A stretch of DNA of 64,000 nucleotides. Source: Stomoxys calcitrans (taxonomy: Eukaryota > Arthropoda > Insecta > Diptera > Muscidae). Location: contig NC_081554.1 of NCBI RefSeq assembly GCF_963082655.1, positions 39,020,354 through 39,084,353 on the forward strand. Reading direction: 5' to 3'. Made by a program: the position numbers and the translations under genes. This document shows positions 46,475-55,984 of this stretch, in pieces. A model generated the notes under the pieces. The model did no database searches, was not told the DNA's origin, and worked only from the letters and a program-made list of their open reading frames with translations. Every line of letters starts with the position of its first letter. Position 1 is the stretch's first letter.

Positions 46475-46990
46475 GGATGTTATTATAAGGCGTCGAATGC
46501 CTTTTCATAATCTACGAATGCGAAATAGAGGCTAGTATTGTATTCGATCGATTGCTTTATAATGATCCTGTTTGTGGATACATTGTCTATACATCCGTCC
46601 TGTTTCCTACGTAGCATTTTTTCTTGTGGGTCTGATATTCGATTTAATAGAACCTTGTTGAGTATTTACAAAACTTTAGATAGTAGCGATATTTCCCTCC
46701 AATTACCACATTTTGCTCTCCCTTTCCCTTTTTAGGAAGTTTTACAATAATTGACTCCTTCCAGTCTTGTGGAACAGCTTCCTCATCCCAAATTTACATA
46801 AACAACGGGTATAACTTGTCTGCCATAATGCCACGGCACTCCTTTATATTTACTGCCGGTATACCCTTGTTTCCGGCCGCTTTAGCGTCCTTCAAGATGT
46901 CAATTGCTGACTTTTTGTGTGATGGGTTAAAATGTGGTCGTTCGTTGGATGCATCATTGACATTTGAAACTGCTTCTGAGGGTTATGATT

Positions 46991-47460
46991 AATGTTCATA
47001 GTGTTTTCGAAATGATTTTCTCTCTCTTTATTTATTATTATTTATAGTAATATCAAAAGGCCGAAGCCTTATAAAGGGATTTCCAATAGGGACTTGATAG
47101 CTTTTAATTTAATTTCTGAACACACTCTTACAATAATCATCGAACTGTCACCGTTAATTTACTCAGTAAACTCAACATTTTCATCGCGGTAAAGTACAAA
47201 AATATATGGTACGAGAACGGGTGTGGAACTTGGAAGGGCTTGAGCTGAAGTGTAAGTGAGATCGAATATCTTCGAAACCAGTGGAGATATTGTAGATCTC
47301 AAGCGGATTTTTTGGTAGGGATTTTTAAGCACTATTCAGCAAACAAAAATTTAGAAATTGGATCAAAAACATAGAATTGGCAGCCCCAACATATTTTTGA
47401 AATACCGAGGTGACCTACTTTATAGGCCTGGCAAAAAGGGGCATGGAAAACCTTACTTTA
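46991..47460. other. No gene recognised
   Basis: AT-rich spacer between two LINE relics with no motif seen. Confidence 0.4.
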
Positions 47461-48145
47461 CTTTTACTTTAATTTCGCTATGACAGAACATTTGTCCCAT
47501 TAGACGAACGTAGAATAGTATTCCAAGCGACTCGATCTTATGCGCTCATTCTAAAATCTCTGACACAAAGTTTCGGGGTGTCTGCAACCACTTGATCTTT
47601 CCATCGGACTTTTGGTCGTCCCGGTTTGCGTGTACCACCGTGTTTGCCTTCAAAAGACTTCTTTGATGGAGCATCTTGTCCATTCTGACAAGATGACCTA
47701 GCCAACGCAGCTGTTGTATTTTGATACAATCGTCGTCATAAGCTAACAATTCATATGACACCTATATTCTCCATTAATGCCAACTGGACCTTATATTTAA
47801 AGAAGAATGTTTCTCCCAAACACCACAAGTACTGCCTCGTCTGCTTTCACAAGTACCCATGCCTCGGAACCATATAACAACACGCGTAGTACCCGTGTCT
47901 TGTATATTAAAGTCTTCGTCTGTCGAGAGGTTGCCTTGTTTCTAAACTGCTTACTTAATCCAAAGTAGCATCTGCCAGTATTATTCTTCGCTTTATTTCA
48001 AAACTGCTGTCATTCGTTTCGGCTACGGCGGCGCCGAGGCAGATAAAGTTGTTGACTATCTCAAAGTTGCGGTTCCCAACTTTCTTCTTTTTTTTTATCT
48101 TGTACAGGGCTTTTTGGGAATAGACACCATCCATTTCGTTTTATC
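47461..48145 (-). mobile_element. RTE-clade LINE 3' end
   Basis: The minus strand carries 'IQQLRWLGHLVRMDKM', 'KKSFEGKHGGTRKPGRPKVR' and 'WKDQVVADTPKLCVRDFRMS'. Upstream are the thumb-region remains up to about 48145. This is the same C-terminus as at 10920 and 55985. It is truncated and frameshifted. Confidence 0.82.
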
Positions 48146-48414
48146 ATTGCCATCGCATTTGTTGTCGCATCCTTTAACGGATGTTAAAGGTAGCTACAAG
48201 GTGAAACCTCGGGGAGGTTTGTGTCCACATTTAAATTGAAGGAAGACCTAAAAAGCCTGGATTTTGTCAAGCCAAAACCAATCAGAAACGTTGCTGGGCT
48301 TCCAACATCGTCAATAACCAAAATATGCGTTATTGGACCGCACGGGGATTCACCCCTTAATCTCCCAATGGACAAATAATATGATTTAAGCCGGATTGTT
48401 AATGCGACATTGGG
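48146..48414. other. Unassigned, possibly decayed element
   Basis: A minus-strand open frame (48184-48375) has no recognised motif. No ends were found. Confidence 0.35.
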
Positions 48415-48654
48415 ATATAGTGTGGTCAGAAGGCGGGTGACCAGAGAAACGCCCCGATTCTAAGGAACCTCGTGATTAATGAAATCCTGATGGATCTCGG
48501 TGGGGACGGCATGAGGATTATCGCTTATGCGGACGACGTCGTACTGCAGGTCCGTGACAAGTTTCTGTCGACGATCAGCGAGATCATGGAAGGGTCACTG
48601 AGGAGGTTGTCGCAATGGGCTACCAGAAATGGGTTGAGGCCCAACCCAGGGAAG

Positions 48655-48712
48655 ATGCATGGCATGGCCTCGCAAATGTCGCCAGCATTAAGAGGGGACA
48701 ACCACCGCATGA
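48655..48712 (-). mobile_element. tRNA-SINE body scrap
   Basis: Minus strand 'gcggtggttgtcccctctta', 'atgctggcgacatttgcgag' and 'gccatgccatg' match the SINE body just after the tRNA head. Confidence 0.6.
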
Positions 48713-49272
48713 GCCAACAACGGGTCGAAATTATTAAAATTTACTACCGAAATTAAGAGCCCTAAGATGAGGACCATTTCTGGCTAAATGGCTTCGTCAA
48801 TAAGCAAAATATGCCTTACAGATAATAATCCACACGCACTCCGTGAGTCATCCCCAAAAAATGACGGTTTAGTGCGGTTTGTGGGCCGGCGGCGCCATTG
48901 GACCGTACTTCTTTCGTGATGATCAAGACCGGCGCGTAACTGTGAATGAGAATTACTGCCGATTAATGATAATACAATGTTTTTGGCCCCAATTGGATGA
49001 TATGGACTTGGAGGACATATGGTTCCAACAGGACGGTGCCACAAGTCACACAGCGAATGTCACAAACAATTTATTGGAATGTCACAACTCAAGTTTGGCG
49101 AATGTGTTATTTCACGAAATGGTCCAGTCGATAGGCCATCTCGGTCGTGATATTTGACGCCGTTAGACTATTTCCTGTGGGTCCACGTCAAGTCTTTGGT
49201 CTACGCCAACAAGCCAGTGACGATTGATGAACGTCCTCGATTCAAAACTGTCCTGGAGGAACTCCGATTAAA
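48705..49272 (+). mobile_element. Tc1/mariner-superfamily transposase relic inside the LINE
   Basis: A piece of N-terminus ('QQRVEIIKIYYRN') leads to 'DHFWLNGFVNKQN', then 'CGLWAGGAIGPYFFRDDQD' in shifted frames. 'DIWFQQDGATSHTA' holds the second catalytic Asp, and 'TPLDYFLWVHVKSLVYANKP' holds the third. The middle of the protein is deleted and several frameshifts are present. It belongs to a different subfamily from the relic at 9575. It occupies the gap in the LINE reading, so it inserted there. Confidence 0.82.
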
Positions 49273-49757
49273 GAAGCCGTAACGCACTGTGCGCTGTTTT
49301 ACTCCTGCAGGAGGATGTTCGGTAGGAAATGGGGGGGTGACTCCCAGGATGATATATTGGATGTATACGGCCATAGTGAGACCAGTAGTGGCCTATAGAG
49401 CACTGGTATGGTGGAATGCCGTAGGGAAGAGGACGTGTGCGAGGGAGTTCGAAAAGGTCCAGAGATTGGCCTGCGTCGGGATTACAGAGCCACTAAGATC
49501 CGCACCGCAGGCAGGCCTGGAGGCGATGCTGGATATGCAGCCCATTGGGGCCTATATTAGGAAGTGCGCCTCCCGGGTCGCGCTTAGGCTGAGGGACCTC
49601 GGCATGCTGAAGGAGGATGGTTGCGGCCATAGTTCGATTCTGGGTGTTATGGATACGGAGGGTATACTGAGGAGGATCGCCGACAACATGGCACCAGTGC
49701 CGATTGGAGTGAGAGCATTCGCGATTCGATTTTCTGAGAGGGAAGAATGGAGGGCGG

Positions 49758-49990
49758 ATGGTGCACTTGAGGAGGATGAGACCTCGATCTACACAGATGG
49801 CTCCAAGATGGAGTCAGGGACTGGATTGGGGGTCTACTATGATGCACTCAATACCAGTATGTGGAATGAAGGGCAGATGGTGCACTTGAGGAGTTTGAGA
49901 CCTCGATCTACACAAATGGCTCCAAGATGGAGTCAGGGACTGGATTGCGGGTCTGCTGTAATGGACTCAATATCAGTATGGATCTGAGAC
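49758..49990 (+). repeat. 119-bp tandem duplication across the LINE RNase H start
   Basis: 'atggtgcacttgagga' begins at 49758 and 49877, each followed by 'gagacctcgatctacaca.a' and 'tggctccaagatggagtcag'. The period of 119 bp shifts the frame, so the second copy is read out of phase. Confidence 0.88.
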
Positions 49991-50532
49991 TGCCGGACGA
50001 GTGTTTGGTCTTTCAGGCAGAGGTCTGTGCCATGTCAGTGGCCGCTAGAGAAATTCTGGTAACGGTCTTACCCCCTTGAAACTCAGAATTTATGAGCACA
50101 GTATGGCGGTGCTCAAGGTTTTGTTGTAGAGGATGGTGAGGTCGAGATGCGTGGCGGATTGTTTGGAATCCCTGGATAGGTAACGGAGGCCACGATGTGA
50201 CGCTGACATGGGTTCTTGAGCATGAGGGGATTCCGGGAAATAAGAGAGCGGACGAGTGCGCCAGACCAGTCATCGGTCTTGCCTACGTGCCATTTGTCTA
50301 GCTACTGAACACAGTAGATGGGATGGCCAGGGCGGTGTCGGTGGCAAGGTAGGACTCGGTAAATGGTTGCCGGACTGCAAAGACTCTCTGGTCTGTCTTT
50401 AACCGGAGGAGGAGGAGGGAGTTGCTGGTGTTCGATAAGAGGTCGATGAGTACCTTGACAGGGGTCATAACCGGACGTTGTACCATAGGCCGCATGGCGG
50501 CGCTCATGGGAATACCGCAAAATGACTTCTGT

Positions 50533-50736
50533 AGGAGTTGCCTCGATGAGGATAAGGAAGTGACACTTGAGCACTTCCAGTGTTCCTGTCCGGTTCTGCA
50601 GAGACGTAGGCTCTCCTTTCTAGGGATACCGCATAGGAGTTGCCTCGATGAGGATGAGGAGGAGACTCTTGAGCACTTGCTGTATTCCTGTCCGGTTCTG
50701 CAGAGACGTAGACTCTCCTTTCTGGGGAGCCGTTTC
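50533..50736 (+). repeat. 102-bp in-frame duplication of the LINE zinc-knuckle module
   Basis: 'aggagttgcctcgatgagga' starts at 50533 and 50635. Each copy encodes 'RSCLDEDxExTLEH' and 'SCPVLQRRRLSFLG'. 102 bp is 34 codons, so the predicted protein would carry two knuckles in one frame. Confidence 0.88.
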
Positions 50737-51290
50737 TTCTGTGATCTGGGTGAACTTGCAAACGTACCTCTGGTATATCTCCTGAGATTTGTTGAGGGAA
50801 CTGGATGGTTCTGACGGGCAGTGCCACAAGCTACGGCCTAGGTTGATCCGTGCTTGCGTAGGGACGAGCGGTCCTTCACCCCCCCCCCCCCCCCCCCCCC
50901 CCCCATGCGGGTTCTGTCTTTTTCTTTTATTCGTGTATAACCTCTAGTACGAGGTCTCACATTTTCTTTCTCTTCCCTTTCTCTCTCTAGGGTACCACAA
51001 TGGGCCAAACTGGTACCCTTTCTTCTGTGATCTGGGTGAACTTGCAAACGTACCTCTAGTATTTCTCCTGAGGTTTGTTGAGGGAACTGGATGGTTCCGA
51101 CGGGGAGTGCCACAAGCTACGGCGTAGGTTGATCCGTGCTTGCGTAGGGACGGCGGACCTTTACCCCCCGCTCGCGTTCTCCACTTCTCCTGTCTTTTTC
51201 TTTTATTCGTGTATAACCTCTTGTACGAGCTCTCACATTTATTTTCTCTTCCTATTTTCTCTCTAGGGAACTAGCGTTTGGTGGGCAACC
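50736..51290 (+). repeat. 286-bp duplication of the LINE 3' end, with a poly(C) run
   Basis: 'cttctgtgatctgggtgaac' starts at 50736 and 51022, and both copies run on to 'tctttttcttttattcgtgt' and 'ctctctaggg'. The first copy holds a 26-nt C homopolymer at 50879-50904, where the second has only a short run. Long homopolymers are prone to slippage and to assembly error. Confidence 0.88.
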
Positions 51291-51390
51291 CATTCAACCT
51301 AACCTAACTTTCTCCAAGTATAAAATTTCATTGATTTATGATCTACGCCAATATTGCTCTCAACAATATTCCTACTATATCTTAACAATT

Positions 51391-51411
51391 TTTTTTTCTT
51401 TCTATTTCCAG
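51391..51411 (+). promoter_or_regulatory. Splice acceptor: polypyrimidine tract and AG
   Basis: A T-rich tract 'tttttttctttctatttcc' is followed by AG at 51410-51411, with a plausible branch-point 'cttaaca' at 51381-51387. It directly precedes the only host-like coding segment found, which supports a real intron/exon junction. Confidence 0.7.
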
Positions 51412-51918
51412 GCGCACCTGCCCCGCATTGAAACCTTCAGGAACCATTGTAAGCAAAGCCCAAGAATTTATTGACATTTATTGCTATCCCCCATCACGTC
51501 TAGAGCCTCTATACCCTCAACCTACGCCCGCCAAGACAGCTGCCAAGTGTCGCAAGGATATATGGCTATTGTCAGATTGTCAGGAGGCTAGCATGTCCGC
51601 ATATGACGCTGAACGCCTGGGTTCGAATCCTGGCGAGACCATCAGAAAAGAAAACATTTCAGCGGTGGTTTTCCCCTCCTAATGCTGGCAACATTTGTGA
51701 GGTACTATGCCAAGTAAAACTTCTCTTCAAAGAGGTGTCGCACTGCGGCACGCCGTTCGGACTCGGCTATAAAGGGGAGGCCCCTTATTATTGAGCTTAA
51801 ACTTGAATCGGACTGCACTCATTGATATGTGATAAGTTTGCCCCTGTTCCTTAGTGAAATTTTCATGGGCAAAATTTGCAATTTGCAGATTGCTATTGTT
51901 GCGGTAGAGATATACCCG
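51412..51918 (+). pseudogene. Chitin deacetylase-like exon (Cda5-like), interrupted by a SINE
   Basis: Chitin deacetylases (carbohydrate esterase family 4) are secreted enzymes that convert cuticle or tracheal chitin towards chitosan. After the acceptor at 51411 one frame reads 'KAQEFIDIYCYPPSRLEPLY', 'PQPTPAKTAAKCRKD' and 'WLLSDC' to 51580. After the SINE the frame picks up at 51893 and gives Cys-Tyr-Cys-Cys-Gly-Arg-Asp-Ile-Pro, ending at the donor GTAAGT (51919-51924). Removing the SINE and one 7-bp duplicate leaves a 194-nt exon (1 nt, 64 codons, 1 nt). The family usually has Cys and Pro where this copy has Trp and Ser ('CLLPDC' type). With the SINE present the frame stops at about 51680. 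It may be a decayed duplicate exon or a disrupted allele. No other exon was found. Family confident, paralogue less so. Confidence 0.72.
51581..51885 (+). mobile_element. tRNA-SINE inserted in the chitin deacetylase-like exon
   Basis: It begins within the tRNA head ('ggaggctagcatgtccgca', A box incomplete). The B box 'ggttcgaatcc' is at 51620-51630, then the entire body runs to 'tcatgggcaaaatttgcaat'. The flanking 'cagattg' at 51573-51579 and 51886-51892 is a target-site duplication. It is in the same orientation as the exon. It looks younger than most copies because body and duplication are well preserved. Confidence 0.9.
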
Positions 51919-53399
51919 GTAAGTTCGTAATCAATTCAATTAATTTCAAGGTGCATATAAAGTAAAAGTTTCTTAAACAAAAATCAAATGTTAAAATCAT
52001 GATACAGGAGATCTAAAAGTATATGAAGTATCTCAAATCGTTTTGATGATCTTCGATGGTGCTGTCTCAACATTGAACATTGATCCCTACGTATAAATCC
52101 CAATGGTTGTCCCATAAGGGGTACATTTTACGTGTCACACGAATCGACCGATTATGGCATGATTCAAGATTTGTTCAATTTAGGGTCTTAAGAGCCTAAA
52201 AAACCTATTTTCCTAGTTATAATGAATTTTTAAACAGCGATATCCGAATCGAATATGATCCATATCATACCCTATTTAGATATAACTACCGTTTAGATCG
52301 ATTTGCTTATTCTGGATCTTAAGCTTTTATTTCATCTTCTTTGCATTCTCACATATAGGTCTCACTTTTTGTCTGCACAAATAGGTCTCACTTTCCTTTT
52401 CCATTTGAATACGTTGTCACAGTCGACATATTGTAGAGTGCATTACTCCAAAGACGCATGCACTTCACCTGCTCTGAAAATTTCAGCGTTCTTATGTAAT
52501 CCAGTCGATCTGGAGGCACCAACTTGTTTCCTTTTTGACTTACCAACTAAACCGCTGACCAACCGACTAACCACATTTGTGGGAGGCGTTGCCCAAAAAT
52601 CATCGTTGTGAAATTAATTTTCACAAAAGAAAACAGACCATTGATACCGCGAACTTTGCCAACTATTGCAGTCATTTTTATTCATTTGTCTGTTGTTCGA
52701 ATCTATTGCTTCTATTTGGTGTGTACTCGTTTTTTTTTTCGAACACCATCGACATCCGAAAGTCTTGGGAGGTAACTGCAGCACAAACTTGCCGATGCTC
52801 CAGTGACGATAGACATGATGCCTTTGCCATTGCGTGCATAGCTTCAATTGTATCCACAAAAATTTGAGTCTATTCTTTTTTTTTACATTGCTTTGCCATA
52901 TAAATGTTCCTATGTGAGCGCTACAGCTGTTTGTAGCAAATTTCTGTTGAATATGGATGCAATTTGTAGAAATTTCGGCCCATCGTGGCTGCACACAGGC
53001 TTCAGCTAATAAATTATTAATTTGATTTTGTACATTTGTAATTGAATTTTTCTTTCGATTAAAGTTTACTTCTTTTTGTTTTCGTTGCAAGAGTAAGGGG
53101 TATCTAAGCTATCAATATGAAGCAAACAATTAACTTATTTTGTAGATTTGCTCTGTTGCCAGAAATTCGCAAGGGGTTCATGGGTCACAATGTTGGCATA
53201 AATGGAAAAATATCATCGGCAATATTTATAATGGTTTACCTATCCAATATGACTAAACGCCTCTACTTGCATGAGAGCATTTTATATAACCCTTGGAGGA
53301 TGTTCTTAATATTGCACTCAAGGCCCTAGAATGTGAAAACAACTTCTTGCTACTGTACACATAGGGATTGAACTTGAACATCTTAGGGTTCAAAAAATG
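51919..53399. other. Putative intron: donor GTAAGT, then no recognised gene
   Basis: This begins with a consensus 5' splice site. A small repeat, 'aataggtctcac'-like, lies near 52357-52391. A minus-strand open frame of 158 codons (52614-53090) is unrecognised, rich in Asn, Lys and Gln, and probably chance in AT-rich DNA. No downstream deacetylase exon was seen. Confidence 0.5.
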
Positions 53400-53930
53400 A
53401 CCAGGAGACATTTTGATCGAAATTGAAAGCAAAATATCCAAAACGGTCCCAGTATTTGAGATAATTGACGTTTAAAGTTAGAATTAACAGAATGGCTCAC
53501 TGTGCAAAAACTAAGAGGGATGCAGGTATCCACATATAGTGAAGTAAGCTCTCGATGTCTGGGATCTAAATCAAGAAGCAGAATATCCAAAATATCCAGT
53601 ATTTGAGATAATAGGCATCTAAAGTTAAAAATAGAAATATCAGAATGGCCCATTGTGCAAAAACTAAGAGGGATGCGGGTACCCACTTATAATGAAGGAA
53701 GATCTCGATCCTAATCATCATTCTTTGAAGATGTCTGGGATCTAAATAAAGAAGCAGAATATCCAAAATATCCAGTATTTGAGATAATAGGCATCTAAAG
53801 TTAAAAATAGAAATAACAGAATGGCCCACTGTGCAAAAACTAAGAGGGATGCGGGTACCCACTTATAATGAAGGAAGATCTCAAGGCTAATCATCATTCT
53901 TTGAAGATAGAGTGGTCCATGTTTATATTA
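53400..53930. repeat. Three-unit tandem repeat (spacings 153 and 176 bp)
   Basis: 'ctaagagggatgc' occurs at 53511, 53664 and 53840. The longer spacing includes an extra 'cctaatcatcattctttgaa'-type segment of about 23 bp. The last two units are nearly identical. The units do not resemble the DINE-1 units beyond period. Confidence 0.85.
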
Positions 53931-53937
53931 GGACTTT

Positions 53938-55262
53938 TTATACCCTACACCACTGCTGTGGTTCAGGGTATTATAAATTAGTGCCTTTGTTTGTAACACC
54001 CAGAAGGAAGAAAAATAGACCTATTGAGTGATTCCGACTCGGAATCACTTTCTGATTCGATTTAGCTATGCCCGTCTGTCTGTCCGTCCGTTTGTCTGTC
54101 CGTCTGTCCATGTTAATTTGTGTACAAAGTACAGGTTGCAGTTTTCATCCGATCATCTTCAAATTTGGTACAGTCATGTTTTTCGGCTTAGAGACGAACC
54201 CCATTTAAATTGGACAAAATCGGTTCAGATTTGAATATAACTCTCATATATTGGGTTGCCCAAAAAGTAATTGCGGATTTTTTAAAAGAAAGTAAATGCA
54301 TTTTTAATAAAACTTAGAATGAACTTTAATCAAATATACTTTTTTTACACTTTTTTTTCTAAAGCAAGCTAAAAGTAACAGCTGATAACTGACAGAAGAA
54401 AGAATGCAATTACAGAGTCACAAGCTGTGAAAAAATTTGTCAACGCCAACTATATGAAAAATCCGCAATTACTTTTTGGGCAACCCAATATATGTTCGTC
54501 CGATTTGCATTAATACTGCAATAAAATGGTCATTTGTTAACTGATTCTCTCGAAATTTGGCAGGAAGGAATTTCTTATGACTCCCGACATTACCGGTGAA
54601 TTTCAAGGAAATCGATTCAGATTTGGATATAGCTCCCATATGTATATTCATCCGATTTGCAATAATAATGCAATAAAATGGCCATTTGTTGACCGATTCT
54701 CTTGAAATTTGGTATTAAGAATTTTCTCTTGACTCTCGACATTACTGGGAATTTCATGGAAATCGGTTCAGATTTGGATATAGCTCCCATATATAAATAT
54801 ATATCGCCCGATTTTTACTCCTAGAGCCACTGCAAGCGCATTTATTGACCAATCTTCCCAAAACTTCGTACAACGCATTCTTCAACGACTGTGACAGTAC
54901 CTGAGAAGTTTGCTCTAAATCGGTTCAGATTTAGATATAGCTCCCATATATATGTTTGTCCGATTTGCAGTAATATTGCAATAAAATGGTCTTTTGTTAA
55001 CCGATTCTCTCGAAATTCGGCAGGAAGAATTTTCTTATGACTCTCAATGTTACTGGCGAATTTCATAGAAATCGGCTTATATTTAGATATAGCTGTCAGA
55101 TATGTATATAGCCAGATTTTCACCCCAAAAGCCGCTGCAAGTGCATTATTTGACCAATCTTGCCAAAATGTTGTACCACGCTTTCCTCGACGACTACCAC
55201 ATTATCTGAGAAGTTTGCTCGAAATCGTTTCAGAGTTAGATATAGCTCCCATATATATGTTC
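53938..55262 (+). mobile_element. DINE-1-like element, divergent subfamily, with a MITE inserted
   Basis: It starts 'tataccctacaccactgct' and has a GTCY run at about 54070-54112. Its central units share 'ttcagatttggatatagctc'. Unit anchors at 54616, 54767, 54924, 55077 and 55229 give 151, 157, 153 and 152 bp. A first anchor at 54222 is 394 bp from the next, or 154 bp after removing the 240 bp of MITE plus TA. No canonical 3' end was found before 55262. Confidence 0.78.
54251..54488 (-). mobile_element. mariner-type MITE inside a DINE-1 repeat unit
   Basis: Full-length copy with both TTGGGTTGCCC ends and TA at both sides (54249-54250 and 54489-54490). Its removal restores the local 153-bp phase, so it post-dates the array. 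Confidence 0.92.
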
Positions 55263-55975
55263 GTCAGATTTTGTGTCATTTGCAAAAATTTTGTCAAATG
55301 TTCCTCAAGAAATCAAATTGGGAGATCGGATTATATGGGAGCTATGTCAGGTTCTTGACCGATTTAAACCGAATTTGCACCGTTGTTGCAAGTCATAACA
55401 GAACACCATGTTATGACAGTCATAACAGAACACCATGTTATGAACACCGGTTTATATGGGAGCTATAACAGGTTCTTTACCGATTTTGACCGTACTAGGC
55501 ACTGTTGTTGGAAGTATTTAGCACAGTTCGCGGAAGTCGTAACAGAACACTAAATGCAAAATTTCAGTAAAATCAGACAAGAATTGCGGCTTCTAGGCGC
55601 CCAAGAAGTCAAATCGGGAAAAAGGTTTATTTGAGAGCTATATCAGGTTATAGACCGATTTTGACCGAACTAGGCACAGTTGTTGGAAGTGGTAACAGAA
55701 CACTACATGCACAATTTCAGCCAAATCGTATGAAAATTGTGGCTTCGAGGGGCTCAAGAAATCAAATCGGGAGATCGGTTTACATTGGAGCTATATCAGG
55801 TTCTTGACCAATTGAGACCGTACTTGGCAGATTTGTTGGAAGCCGTAACAGATTACTAAATGCAAAATTTCAGCCAATTGCGGCTTCCAGGGTCTTTAGA
55901 AATCAAATCCGCAGACCGGTTTCCATGGGAGCTATATCTAAATCTGTACCGATATGGCCCGTTTGTAATACCCAT
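55263..55975 (-). mobile_element. DINE-1-like central repeat fragment, inverted
   Basis: About four decayed units with 'gggagctatatcaggttctt' and 'aagtcataacagaacac'. A short local duplication of 'gtcataacagaacaccatg' lies at about 55390-55440. No terminal structures are seen. Confidence 0.75.
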
Positions 55976-55984
55976 CAACCTACA

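Larger units (their letters stand above)
45070..46990 (-). mobile_element. LINE RT relic, split by a MITE and a retroposon
   Basis: In coding order on the minus strand: 'AAGNKGIPAVNIKECRGIMA', 'KGRAKCGNWREISLLSK', 'RRKQDGCIDNVSTNRIIIKQ', 'LYFAFVDYEKAFDAL' (first catalytic Asp) and 'GVSQGCTLSPLLIIAVLDTV'. 'LCDLWYVDDAVLLKS' follows, with YVDD at 46100-46111. After the MITE comes a C-terminal end with 'ISNERLWHIAGQQAIRRDIT' and 'KRKYGWLGHTLRKNEDELAH'. Each block is in a different frame. The wording suggests an RTE-like or related non-LTR element. Confidence 0.78.
48415..51310 (+). mobile_element. R1/LOA-like LINE: RT, RNase H, zinc knuckle and 3' end; split by a mariner relic
   Basis: The RT palm is at 48472-48660 ('MDLGGDGMRIIAYADDVVLQ', YADD 48526-48537). 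The reading is interrupted at about 48660-49285 and resumes with 'RKWGVTPRMIYWMYTAIVRP' (reconstructed across a frameshift), 'VQRLACVGITEPLRSAPQAG' and 'DETSIYTDGSKMESGTG'. The last is an RNase H start with its catalytic Asp. Then come 'CLVFQAEVCAMSVAAREIL', 'EGIPGNKRADECA' and a Cys-rich knuckle 'CRSCLDEDKEVTLEHF', which is duplicated. The 3' part carries three further duplications and ends near 51310 with 'caacctaacctaac'. Frameshifts make it inactive. Confidence 0.85.

Noticed and set aside
52614..53090. 158-codon minus-strand open frame as a gene
   Set aside because: No recognisable domain, low-complexity AT-driven composition and no splice or promoter context; kept only as a remark in the spacer entry.
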